Part shown: positions 1 to 7,629 of the stretch, piece after piece
Layout: the number at the start of each line of letters is the position of its first letter
Position numbering within the stretch: position 1 is the stretch's first letter
Source of the DNA: CAZKCK01 sp964552325
GTDB lineage: Bacteria > Bacteroidota > Bacteroidia > Bacteroidales > TTA-H9
Direction of reading: 5' to 3'
DNA: 25,956 nt
Assembly (NCBI GenBank): GCA_964552325.1
Contig: CAZKHA010000037.1
Location: 1 to 25,956 of the forward strand
Position numbers and translations under genes: made by a program
The notes under the pieces: model-generated
Database searches by the model: none
What the model saw: only the letters and a program-made list of their open reading frames with translations
What the model was told of the DNA's origin: nothing

Positions 1-37
1 AAAGAAAAAGCCCCTTGCAATTTTACTTGCAAAGGGC
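1..37 (-). terminator. Rho-independent terminator of tRNA-Thr
   Basis: Read on the minus strand, GCCCTTTGCAA pairs with TTGCAAGGGGC around a short A-rich loop, and a TTTTTCTTT run follows. It lies about 12 bases beyond the 3' end of the tRNA-Thr gene, so it most likely ends that transcript. The first base of the window may cut the end of the U-tract. Confidence 0.8.
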
Positions 38-49
38 TGGTTTTCAGTG

Positions 50-122
50 AGCCGGTGAACGGACTTGAACCGCCGACCAGCTGATTACAAATCAGCTGCT
101 CTACCAACTGAGCTACACCGGC
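50..122 (-). tRNA. tRNA-Thr (anticodon UGU)
   Basis: On the minus strand the acceptor arms GCCGGTG and CACCGGC pair perfectly. The D arm contains AGCTCAGTTGGTAGAGC and the T arm contains GGTTCAAGTCC. The anticodon stem GCTGA/TCAGC encloses the loop TTTGTAA, giving anticodon TGT (UGU), which reads ACN threonine codons. The body is 73 bases, as expected. The 3' CCA is not encoded: the discriminator T is followed by CACTG. A candidate promoter lies upstream at 156-186 and a terminator follows directly, so it looks like a single-gene transcript. Confidence 0.95.
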
Positions 123-155
123 AGTGGCTTGTAGCCATTTCTCAATTTGAGGCTG

Positions 156-186
156 CAAAAGTACAACTTTTTTTAAATCCACCAAA
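156..186 (-). promoter_or_regulatory. Promoter of tRNA-Thr (TTTG-N19-TACTTTTG)
   Basis: On the minus strand, TTTG at 186-183 is followed after 19 bases by TACTTTTG at 163-156. This matches the Bacteroidota sigma-A consensus (TTTG near -33, TAnnTTTG near -7). The -7 box runs into GCAGCC, also seen at the tRNA-Leu promoter near 25747. Predicted transcription starts near 150, about 30 bases before the tRNA. Confidence 0.65.
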
Positions 187-291
187 CTCAGCACGATTTT
201 TTTTGTATTTACATGAACCATATGTGTATAGGGGTGGCTTCAGCAATTTGTCCACTTCGCGTTAACTTAGGTGATAGTAAGTTTTTTTTGC

Positions 292-299
292 TATTTTTG
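292..299 (+). promoter_or_regulatory. TATTTTTG -7 element of stable-RNA type
   Basis: TATTTTTG followed by CAGCCC matches TAnnTTTG. It is nearly identical to the box of the tRNA-Leu promoter (TATTTTTG then CAGTCC). No TTTG is found at the usual distance upstream, which weakens the call. Transcription would start near 306, immediately before the hairpin at 313-336, and no gene sits between them. Confidence 0.4.
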
Positions 300-302
300 C
301 AG

Positions 303-336
303 CCCTTAATGTCCCTTTGTAAGGGTCATTTTTTTT
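303..336 (+). terminator. Small hairpin plus U-run, terminator-like
   Basis: CCCTT (313-317) pairs with AAGGG (321-325) over a 3-base loop, with TG/CA pairs outside, and TCA plus eight T residues follow. The same AAGGG arm can also pair with CCCTTA at 303-308. The stem is short, so termination strength is uncertain. No recognised gene lies upstream on this strand. Confidence 0.4.
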
Positions 337-440
337 GAATGACGTGATTTACTGGATATTGAACAATATTCCAACTAGTTTTGAAGACTCACTTCCTAGC
401 AACTATTTTGCTTTTTGGGAGTTAGGATGCTTGTAAGCTT

Positions 441-472
441 TTTGAAATATCAAGTGTTGTTCGCCATTTTTG
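441..472 (+). promoter_or_regulatory. Candidate etfB operon promoter
   Basis: TTTG at 441-444 is followed after 20 bases by CATTTTTG at 465-472, one mismatch from TAnnTTTG. A start near 479 would leave an untranslated leader of about 75 bases before etfB. This is the best match in the 200 bases upstream of the gene. Confidence 0.35.
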
Positions 473-554
473 TAAGCCAATCAATCAAAATGATGAAAAT
501 GACCGATAAACCAAAGGGTAGAAAAGCAAACTTATTATTAATGAAAGCAAAGCT

Positions 555-1427
555 ATGAGTTTCAGAATTGTAGTACTAGCCAAGCAGGTTCCTGACACCC
601 GCAATGTTGGCAAGGATGCCATGAAGGCTGATGGAACCGTTAACAGGGCAGCCTTGCCTGCTATCTTCAACCCCGAAGACTTGAATGCACTCGAGATGGC
701 GCTTCGGATCAAAGATAAAATCAAGGACGCAGAACTATTCATTGTGAGCATGGGGCCTTCGAGGGCTGCCGAGGTCATTCGTGAATCATTGTACAGAGGT
801 GCCGATGGGGGTTATTTGGTAACCGACCGTAAGTTTGCCGGATCAGATACTTTAGCCACTTCTTATACTTTATCGTTGGCTATTAAGAAACTCGCACCCA
901 TTCATGTACTAATAGCTGGACGCCAGGCCATAGATGGCGACACGGCTCAAGTTGGCCCTCAAACAGCCGAAAAGCTTGGTATTCCACAAATTACGTATGC
1001 TGAAGAATTGATTTCGGTTGATAAAAAACAAATTACCATCAAACGTAGGCTCGAACGTGGAGTAGAAACTGTAAAATCAAGCCTGCCTGTTTGTATTACC
1101 GTGCATAGCTCGGCACCCGATTGCCGTCCGCGCAACGCTAAATTATTGATGAAGTACAAACATGCCCGCACCATTACCGAACTGCAGGAAGAAACCAAAG
1201 ACTATACAGAATTGCGCAATGATAGGCCTTACCTCAACATTACCGAATGGTCAGTTGAAGACTTGAATGCTGAGCTCGAAAAATTGGGTTTAAACGGCTC
1301 ACCAACAAAAGTTAAGAAAATTGAAAATGTTGTGTTGGCCCACAAAGATTCAAAAGTAATGACAGCTTCTGATAGTGATATTGAAGGCTTGATGAAAGAA
1401 TTGATCAACAGCCATGTTATTGGTTAA
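555..1427 (+). CDS. etfB: Electron transfer flavoprotein subunit beta
   Basis: This is the beta subunit of the heterodimeric flavoprotein that accepts electrons from acyl-CoA dehydrogenases and passes them toward the respiratory chain. The start MSFRIVVLAKQVPDT matches the family opening, and the nucleotide-binding segment AGRQAIDGDTAQVGPQ lies at residues 121-136. At 290 residues it is slightly longer than mitochondrial ETF-beta (about 255) because of a C-terminal extension. The ATG at 555 is the only sensible start. EtfA follows after about 20 bases and an acyl-CoA dehydrogenase after that, so the three are almost certainly co-transcribed. No ETF:quinone oxidoreductase gene is in the window, so the electron acceptor is not shown here. 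Confidence 0.95.
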   Translation: MSFRIVVLAKQVPDTRNVGKDAMKADGTVNRAALPAIFNPEDLNALEMALRIKDKIKDAELFIVSMGPSRAAEVIRESLYRGADGGYLVTDRKFAGSDTLATSYTLSLAIKKLAPIHVLIAGRQAIDGDTAQVGPQTAEKLGIPQITYAEELISVDKKQITIKRRLERGVETVKSSLPVCITVHSSAPDCRPRNAKLLMKYKHARTITELQEETKDYTELRNDRPYLNITEWSVEDLNAELEKLGLNGSPTKVKKIENVVLAHKDSKVMTASDSDIEGLMKELINSHVIG

Positions 1428-1450
1428 TAGTAATTTTAAATCCCTTGATT

Positions 1451-2473
1451 GTGAATAACGTATTTGTTTATTGCGAAATAACTGACGACGGACTAGTGGC
1501 CGAAGTCAGCCTTGAACTTTTGTCGAAAGGCCGCAAATTGGCCAATGATTTAAAAGTTGAACTTCATGCTGTGCTTATTGGAAGCAAAACACAAGGCTTA
1601 GAAAAAGATATTTTTCCATATGGTGTTGATTGTCTTTTTGTTGCTGACGACCAAAGGCTCTTTCCATTCACCACACTGCCACACGCAGCCATCATTACCA
1701 AATTATTTGAAGAACAACAACCCCAGGTTGCTTTGTTTGGCGCCTCTCCCGTGGGCCGTGATTTGGCTCCCCGTGTTGCCTCTGCTCTAAAATGTGGTCT
1801 TACAGCCGATTGTACCAGCCTTGAGATTGGAGATCATACTGAACCTAAGACCAAAATAGAGTATAAAAACTTACTTTATCAAATTCGGCCTGCCTTTGGC
1901 GGAAATATTATTGCAACCATCATAAACCCTGAGACTAAACCTCAAATGGCGACCGTACGTGAAGGGGTTATGAAAAAGGATTTGGTTGACCTAAATTACG
2001 CTGGCAAACTTATTACGCTTGACGTTGCTAAGTATGTAAATGAAACCGATTTTGTTGTTAAGATTATCGAACGGCATATCGAGAGCCAAAAGATTAACAT
2101 AAAGAATGCCCAAATTATTATAGCTGGCGGTTATGGTGTTGGAACACCCGCAAATTTCAAGCTCTTATATGAGTTAGCAGATGTGTTGGGAGCGCAAGTT
2201 GGTGCCTCCAGGGCCGCAGTTGATGCTGGCTTGGTTGAGCATGAACGTCAAATTGGCCAAACAGGTGTTACAGTCCGTCCTAAATTATATATTGCATGTG
2301 GTATTTCTGGAGCGGTACAGCATCGCGCCGGTATGGATCAGAGTTCCCAAATTATATCCATCAATAACGATCCAAATGCACCTATAAACCAAATTGCCGA
2401 CTACGCAATTATTGGCGATGTAGCCGAAGTACTACCCAAAATGATTAAATACTACAAGCTTAATTCAAAATAA
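1451..2473 (+). CDS. etfA: Electron transfer flavoprotein subunit alpha
   Basis: This is the FAD-binding alpha subunit that pairs with EtfB. The C-terminal FAD domain covers roughly residues 220-330 and is well conserved: VGASRAAVDAGL, GQTGV, and ACGISGAVQHRAGMDQSS followed by NNDPNAPI. The N-terminal half holds the usual alpha/beta fold with a GRDLAPR segment near residue 103. The frame has no ATG near its beginning. I chose the GTG at 1451, giving MNNVFVYCE, which places the first beta strand where relatives have it; a TTG at 1445 would add two residues. It ends 12 bases before the acyl-CoA dehydrogenase, consistent with one operon and stoichiometric synthesis of the partners. Confidence 0.94.
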   Translation: MNNVFVYCEITDDGLVAEVSLELLSKGRKLANDLKVELHAVLIGSKTQGLEKDIFPYGVDCLFVADDQRLFPFTTLPHAAIITKLFEEQQPQVALFGASPVGRDLAPRVASALKCGLTADCTSLEIGDHTEPKTKIEYKNLLYQIRPAFGGNIIATIINPETKPQMATVREGVMKKDLVDLNYAGKLITLDVAKYVNETDFVVKIIERHIESQKINIKNAQIIIAGGYGVGTPANFKLLYELADVLGAQVGASRAAVDAGLVEHERQIGQTGVTVRPKLYIACGISGAVQHRAGMDQSSQIISINNDPNAPINQIADYAIIGDVAEVLPKMIKYYKLNSK

Positions 2474-2485
2474 TACCTTACTACA

Positions 2486-4192
2486 ATGGCAAATTTTTAT
2501 ACTGACAATACACCCCTCAAATTTCAGCTCAGTCATCCTTTAATGGAGAAAATAGTCCGTCTTAAGGAGTTGAATTATGCTGATAAAGAAAAGTTTGACT
2601 ATGCTCCAGTAGATTTTGAGGATGCCCTCGATAGTTATGATAAAGTGTTGGAGATTGTAGGCGAAATCTGTGGAGATATCATTGGCCCCAATGCCGAATC
2701 GGTTGATAAAGAAGGCCCGCACGTGGTTAACAACGAGGTTGTGTATGCCCGTGGTACCAAAGAAAATATTGATGCTCTTCAAAATGCCGGCATGATTGGA
2801 ATGTCGCTTCCTCGGTTATATGGTGGTTTGAATTTTCCAATGGTTCCATACGTAATGGCTGCCGAAATAGTATCGCGTGCCGATGCAGGCTTTGCGAATA
2901 TTTGGGGCTTACAAGACTGCGCCGAAACCATCCATGAATTTGCTTCCGAAGACATTAAAAATGATTTCCTGCCCCGTTTTCCAAAAGGTGCTACGGCTGC
3001 CATGGATCTTACCGAACCCGATGCAGGCTCTGACCTCCAGGCTGTTCAGTTAAAAGCTACTTGGGATGCCACCGCCAATGTTTGGAGGCTAAATGGTGTT
3101 AAACGCTTTATTACCAATGGTGATGCCGATGTTTCATTGGTTTTGGCCCGTTCAGAAGAAGGCACAAACGATGCGCGTGGGCTATCGCTTTTTGTTTACG
3201 ATCGCGAGTCGAAAGCCATGACTGTTAGGCGTATCGAGAATAAACTCGGAATTAAAGGTTCGCCCACTTGTGAATTGGTGTTTACCAATGCCCCTGCCCA
3301 ATTAATTGGCGACCGCAAAATGGGCTTGATAAAATATGTGATGTCATTGATGAACTCAGCCCGTTTAGGAGTTGGTGCCCAATCAGTTGGCATTGCTGAG
3401 GCTGCTTGGCGCGAAGCTTTGAAGTATGCCTATGAACGCGAACAGTTTGGCAAAGCCATCATCAAATATCCGGCTGTATATGAAATGCTTACCTGGATGA
3501 AAGCACGTATTGATGGGGCTAGGGCATTACTCTATGAAACAGCACGATTTGTTGATGTATATAAATCCTATGGCATTCTTGCTGAACATCGTAAATTAGA
3601 ATCTGAAGAACGCAACGACCAAAAGAACTATCAGAAGCTTGCTGATATGTTTACGCCACTATTAAAGCTGATCTCGAGCGAATACAGCAACGAGATTGCC
3701 TATGATGCGCTACAGGTTCATGGTGGTACAGGCTTTATGAAAGATTTTCCCATTGAACGGATTTACCGTGATGCACGTATTACCAGTATATACGAAGGAA
3801 CATCGCAACTACAGGTTGTGGCCGCTATTAGAGGTGTTGTAAGTGGTATTTATCTAAAAGCAATTGCTGATTATGAGGCTATTCAGTTGCATCATGATTT
3901 CGATTACCTAAAAAAGACCTTGGTTGCCATGACTGGCCAATACGAAGAAGTTGTAAAACGTGTTGAAGATGTGAAAGATGGAGAATTGCTTGATTTTCAG
4001 GCACGTAGGTTGGTTGAAATGGCTGGTAACATTATTATAGGTTATCTCCTCTTGATTGATGCCAATCGAAATGAAGAATTTAGGAAGTCTGCTTCAATAT
4101 TTATAAACCGTGGACTGGCCGATAATCAAAAAAAGGCAGCTTACATCATGAATTTCGACCCGAAAGAGTTGAGTGACTTCAAAATTTCTTAA
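2486..4192 (+). CDS. Acyl-CoA dehydrogenase, large form with C-terminal extension
   Basis: This is a flavoenzyme that oxidises acyl-CoA to trans-2-enoyl-CoA in fatty-acid beta-oxidation, passing electrons to ETF. Residues 173-183 carry the first family signature MDLTEPDAGSD. Residues 410-440 carry the second, including QVHGGTGFMKDFPIERIYRD and IYEGTSQLQ; Glu437 is the expected catalytic base. At 568 residues it is far longer than the usual 380: there is extra sequence before residue 60, an insertion near 355-385, and about 120 residues after the catalytic loop, as in FadE-like large bacterial enzymes. Its place directly after etfBA supports its being a physiological donor to this ETF. Chain-length specificity cannot be told from sequence. 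Confidence 0.93.
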   Translation: MANFYTDNTPLKFQLSHPLMEKIVRLKELNYADKEKFDYAPVDFEDALDSYDKVLEIVGEICGDIIGPNAESVDKEGPHVVNNEVVYARGTKENIDALQNAGMIGMSLPRLYGGLNFPMVPYVMAAEIVSRADAGFANIWGLQDCAETIHEFASEDIKNDFLPRFPKGATAAMDLTEPDAGSDLQAVQLKATWDATANVWRLNGVKRFITNGDADVSLVLARSEEGTNDARGLSLFVYDRESKAMTVRRIENKLGIKGSPTCELVFTNAPAQLIGDRKMGLIKYVMSLMNSARLGVGAQSVGIAEAAWREALKYAYEREQFGKAIIKYPAVYEMLTWMKARIDGARALLYETARFVDVYKSYGILAEHRKLESEERNDQKNYQKLADMFTPLLKLISSEYSNEIAYDALQVHGGTGFMKDFPIERIYRDARITSIYEGTSQLQVVAAIRGVVSGIYLKAIADYEAIQLHHDFDYLKKTLVAMTGQYEEVVKRVEDVKDGELLDFQARRLVEMAGNIIIGYLLLIDANRNEEFRKSASIFINRGLADNQKKAAYIMNFDPKELSDFKIS

Positions 4193-4197
4193 CTTAG
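4190..4197 (+). promoter_or_regulatory. Weak -7-like element before the 4225 gene
   Basis: TAACTTAG overlaps the stop codon of the acyl-CoA dehydrogenase gene and differs from TAnnTTTG by one base. It could give the downstream 220-residue protein its own transcript, but read-through from the etf operon explains it equally well. Confidence 0.2.
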
Positions 4198-4224
4198 CCG
4201 CCATTCTTACCTAAAGCAACTACA

Positions 4225-4887
4225 ATGGTATATATACTCCAAATCCGAATCTTTATTATCCGATTAATATACGGGAGGTATAGTTGGGAATACATTAGCT
4301 TCTTTAAGGAAAATAACCTTAGGCCTGATGTAAAATCTTGTCTTAAAGATCATTACATCTCACACTTTTTACCTTTCTCGGCAAAGGTGAGCGACCCTAT
4401 AGTTTACAAGACCAAAGAAAAAATTGTGTTTTCAAAGATGTCTTTCAATACCCGGTTTAAGGATTCTGAGATCAAAAAATTGGAACCAGATACGTATAGT
4501 GTTTACAAGGCTGGTGAAGACTTGATTTCTGTATATGGTTATCTATCAACTGCTTTTGGAAAACGAAACAAAGAGTTTTATTTTTTCTTGAACAACCATT
4601 TTGTTATGGGTGAATTTGTATTTGCAGAAGTTCAAAATCGGAATATCGAGCCCATTTTTGCTAAACTGTTTGAGAAATACCGCTTAACCAATATCCCTGA
4701 GCGCGACAACTTTTATATTGTTGATGATTTTGGTTCAAAAATGTTCATTCTCAACGATGGTTTTTCACTTATGTTCACCTATTACAATCCAAATACGCAA
4801 GAAAATGCTGAGTTGGTAGAACGTTGGTTTGAATACAAACCAATAGCGGTTCTTGATGATGATGAGGAGTTTACACCCGAGCTTTAA
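4225..4887 (+). CDS. Protein of unknown function, 220 residues
   Basis: I do not recognise this protein. It follows the acyl-CoA dehydrogenase after 32 bases on the same strand and lies before a strong terminator, so it is probably the last gene of the etf transcript. The first 20 residues are hydrophobic (MVYILQIRIFIIRLIYGRY) but contain several arginines, so this is not a clean signal peptide. The rest is rich in aromatic residues (Phe, Tyr) with alternating polar positions, suggesting a soluble mixed alpha/beta fold, and it ends in an acidic tail (DDDEEFTPEL). No catalytic motif or cysteine pattern stands out. An internal ATG at 4438, giving MSFNTRFKDSE, is an alternative start that would drop the hydrophobic leader. 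It is real by frame length and position; its function is unknown. Confidence 0.7.
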   Translation: MVYILQIRIFIIRLIYGRYSWEYISFFKENNLRPDVKSCLKDHYISHFLPFSAKVSDPIVYKTKEKIVFSKMSFNTRFKDSEIKKLEPDTYSVYKAGEDLISVYGYLSTAFGKRNKEFYFFLNNHFVMGEFVFAEVQNRNIEPIFAKLFEKYRLTNIPERDNFYIVDDFGSKMFILNDGFSLMFTYYNPNTQENAELVERWFEYKPIAVLDDDEEFTPEL

Positions 4888-4907
4888 TAAGAAATCCACG
4901 TCAAAAT

Positions 4908-4947
4908 AAAAAGGCAGTCAAGGTTTAACTCGGCTGCCTTTTGTTTT
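4908..4947. terminator. Bidirectional rho-independent terminator
   Basis: AAAAGGCAG (4909-4917) pairs with CTGCCTTTT (4934-4942) around a 16-base loop. The U-rich tract after the stem on the plus strand is CCTTTTGTTTT, and on the minus strand CCTTTTTATTTT. It lies between two convergent genes, the 220-residue protein (plus) and clpC (minus), and probably ends both transcripts. Confidence 0.8.
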
Positions 4948-4991
4948 GAAGCATGATTGTATCTGGGGCTTACATTTGGTTAAAGTGAAAG

Positions 4992-7553
4992 CTAATCATT
5001 GGTTTCACCAGCCGCAAGCTGTTTTACAAATGGAGAGATTACAATCTTTATTTCTTTTGTTTCGGGGTCCAGGTCAACTATTACTTGGTCGCCTTCGTTG
5101 AGTCGTGTTTTAATAATCTCTTCGGCAAGGTTATCCTCAATATATTTTTGGATGGCACGTTTTAGGGGCCTTGCTCCAAATTGCGGATCCCAACCTTTTT
5201 CGGCTATAAAATCTTTTGCTTCGGTAGTAATTGTAATGTTGAGGTTTAGATTTTTAACCCTGGTATACAAATGTTTAAGTTCAATGTCAATAATTTTGTG
5301 GATATTTTCGCGTTCCAGGTTTTCAAAGATTACGATATCATCAATACGGTTCAAGAATTCAGGGGCAAAGGTTTTCTTAAGTGCGTTTTCGATGACCCCG
5401 CGTGCATATTCTGATGATTGAGCTTGCTTTGCAGTTGTACTGAAACCAACACCTTGGCCAAAATCCTTAAGCTGGCGCGAACCAATGTTAGATGTCATAA
5501 TAACGATGGTGTTTTTAAAATCGACTTTGCGTCCAAGGCTATCGGTTAGCAGACCATCATCAAGCACTTGCAGCAACAAATGGAATACATCGGGGTGGGC
5601 CTTTTCAATTTCGTCCAACAGTACAATGGAATAGGGTTTACGCCGAACTTTTTCGGTGAGTTGACCGCCTTCTTCGTAGCCAACATAGCCCGGAGGAGCT
5701 CCTACCATGCGCGAAACGGCAAATTTTTCCATGTACTCGCTCATATCAATACGTACCAAAGCATCTTCGGTATCAAATAAATATTTAGCTAATACCTTGG
5801 CTAAATGCGTTTTACCAACGCCCGTTGGACCTAAGAAGATAAATGTTCCGATGGGTTTGTTGGGATCTTTAAGCCCGGCACGGTTACGGCGTATGGCTTT
5901 CACCACCTTTTTAATGGCTTCATCCTGACCGACCACACTACCTTGTATAGCCAACTCCATGTTTATTAGGCGTTCGCCTTCGTTTTGTGCCACACGTTGC
6001 AGCGGGATTCCGGTCATCATCGATACCACTTCCGAAACATTATCTTCGGTAACATGTTCGCGGTTGCTGCGTGAATCGTCCTCCCAACGTTTTTTTGCCT
6101 TATCGAGTTCGGCTAACAATTTGCGTTCTTTGTCGCGATAATCTGCCGCTTCTTCAAATTTCTGGCTTGCTATAGCCTTGGTTTTCTTAGTTTTGCAGTC
6201 TTCAATCTGTTTTTCAATTTCAACAATGTCATCCGGTACCCGTATGTTTTTCATGTGAACCCTGGCGCCAGCTTCATCAAGGGCGTCAATAGCCTTATCG
6301 GGCAGGTTCCTATCCGTTATATACCTCATAGTCAGATATACACAGGCTTTTATAGCTTCATCATCATACGAAACTAGGTGATGGTCTTCGTATTTTTCTT
6401 TGATTTGTTGCAAAATCTGTTCGGTTTCTTCGGGAGTAGTGGGATCGACCAATACTTTTTGAAACCTGCGTTCGAGGGCACCGTCTTTCTCAATATATTG
6501 CCTGTATTCATCCAGCGTGGTTGCACCAATGCATTGAATTTCGCCCCGAGCCAAGGCCGGTTTAAACATATTTGAGGCGTCTAACGATCCTGATGCGTTA
6601 CCTGCACCAACCAGTGTATGAATTTCATCAATAAAAAGGATCACATCCGGGTTTTTCTCTAATTCATTTAGAACAGCTTTCATCCGTTCTTCAAATTGCC
6701 CCCGATATTTTGTCCCAGCCACCAAAGAACCTAGGTCTAAAGTAACTAATCGTTTGTTAAACAACGATCTAGGGACTTGCCGTTTATAAATCCGCATGGC
6801 TAATCCTTCGGCTATGGCCGATTTGCCAACGCCTGGCTCACCAATAAGGATCGGGTTGTTTTTTTTTCGCCGGCTCAAGATTTGTGCAATACGTTCCATT
6901 TCTTTATCGCGACCAACAATGGGATCGAGCCGGTTTTCTTCAGCGGCTTTCGATATATCACGTCCAAAATTGTCGAGCACAGGTGTTTTCGATTTTGAAT
7001 CGGCGTTTTTGCGTATATTTTGGAATTCTTTGTCTTCTTCAGGATCTTCGTCAGAATTGCCACCTTTTCTTAGGTCATCACTTGGTGAGGGGCGAGGACG
7101 GTCTGACAAATCGTCATTTGGCAGCATGGTTTTAACTTCGCCACGGATTTTTTCGTAATCGATGCCATACTTTTCAAGTGATTTGGCAACCAGGTTTTCG
7201 GGGTCTTTCAAAATAGCCAACAAAAGGTGCTCTGTTCCAATAAGTTCGCTTTTAAACTCCTTGGCAACCAAATACGTAAATTTTAAAGCTCTTTCGGCTT
7301 GTTTTACCAAAGGAAGGTTATCAGAATTTCGTATTCTAGATGAATTTGAAATTATTGCAGCTTCTATTGATGTTCTAATAGCATGAAGATCTGCTTTTAG
7401 GAAGTTTAAGACTTGTACAGCCATGCCTTCGCCTTCACGCAAAATGCCCAGAAAAAGGTGTTCAACACCTATATAGTCGTTGCCAAGCCTAACAGCTTCT
7501 TCGCGACTAAAGGTAAGTACATCTTTGACCCTTTGAGAAAATTTGGCTTCCAT
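4992..7553 (-). CDS. clpC: ATP-dependent Clp protease ATPase subunit ClpC
   Basis: This is an AAA+ unfoldase that feeds proteins to ClpP. Two N-terminal Clp_N repeats (residues about 1-145) are followed by a charged linker (145-190). The first AAA module has Walker A GEPGVGKSA (238-246) and Walker B VILFIDE (304-310). A ClpC-type coiled middle domain lies around 430-490. The second module has GPTGVGKTH (575-583) and IVLLDEIE (643-650). VGF at 702-704 sits where the ClpP-docking loop of ClpC/ClpX proteins lies, supporting ClpC rather than ClpB, which lacks this loop and has a longer middle domain. Length (853) is normal. It is divergent from gyrA and shares a 298-base intergenic region. No clpP or adaptor gene is in the window. 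Confidence 0.95.
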   Translation of the reverse strand: MEAKFSQRVKDVLTFSREEAVRLGNDYIGVEHLFLGILREGEGMAVQVLNFLKADLHAIRTSIEAAIISNSSRIRNSDNLPLVKQAERALKFTYLVAKEFKSELIGTEHLLLAILKDPENLVAKSLEKYGIDYEKIRGEVKTMLPNDDLSDRPRPSPSDDLRKGGNSDEDPEEDKEFQNIRKNADSKSKTPVLDNFGRDISKAAEENRLDPIVGRDKEMERIAQILSRRKKNNPILIGEPGVGKSAIAEGLAMRIYKRQVPRSLFNKRLVTLDLGSLVAGTKYRGQFEERMKAVLNELEKNPDVILFIDEIHTLVGAGNASGSLDASNMFKPALARGEIQCIGATTLDEYRQYIEKDGALERRFQKVLVDPTTPEETEQILQQIKEKYEDHHLVSYDDEAIKACVYLTMRYITDRNLPDKAIDALDEAGARVHMKNIRVPDDIVEIEKQIEDCKTKKTKAIASQKFEEAADYRDKERKLLAELDKAKKRWEDDSRSNREHVTEDNVSEVVSMMTGIPLQRVAQNEGERLINMELAIQGSVVGQDEAIKKVVKAIRRNRAGLKDPNKPIGTFIFLGPTGVGKTHLAKVLAKYLFDTEDALVRIDMSEYMEKFAVSRMVGAPPGYVGYEEGGQLTEKVRRKPYSIVLLDEIEKAHPDVFHLLLQVLDDGLLTDSLGRKVDFKNTIVIMTSNIGSRQLKDFGQGVGFSTTAKQAQSSEYARGVIENALKKTFAPEFLNRIDDIVIFENLERENIHKIIDIELKHLYTRVKNLNLNITITTEAKDFIAEKGWDPQFGARPLKRAIQKYIEDNLAEEIIKTRLNEGDQVIVDLDPETKEIKIVISPFVKQLAAGETND

Positions 7554-7629
7554 ATATTGTAACTATTATTTGTTCAGTAAATTAAAACAGAAAGTGAAAT
7601 TTGATTACACCTACTTGTTTAAGTAAGTT

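Larger units (their letters stand above)
123..554. other. Gene-free region between tRNA-Thr and etfB
   Basis: No convincing protein or known RNA gene is seen here. From left to right it holds the tRNA-Thr promoter (minus strand, 156-186), a TATTTTTG box (292-299), a small hairpin with a U-run (313-336), a near-perfect palindrome (356-369) and a weak candidate etfB promoter (441-472). Short reading frames here lack coding character and overlap these signals. Confidence 0.6.

Noticed and set aside
65..265. Open frame of 66 residues on the plus strand
   Set aside because: It runs antisense through the tRNA-Thr gene and its promoter and has no protein-like composition.
485..778. Open frame of 97 residues on the minus strand
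   Set aside because: Most of it is antisense to etfB, whose family assignment is clear; the Ser/Leu-rich text is typical of such shadow frames.
4999..5421. Open frame of 140 residues on the plus strand
   Set aside because: It is antisense to the conserved C-terminal AAA+ module of clpC and resembles no known protein.
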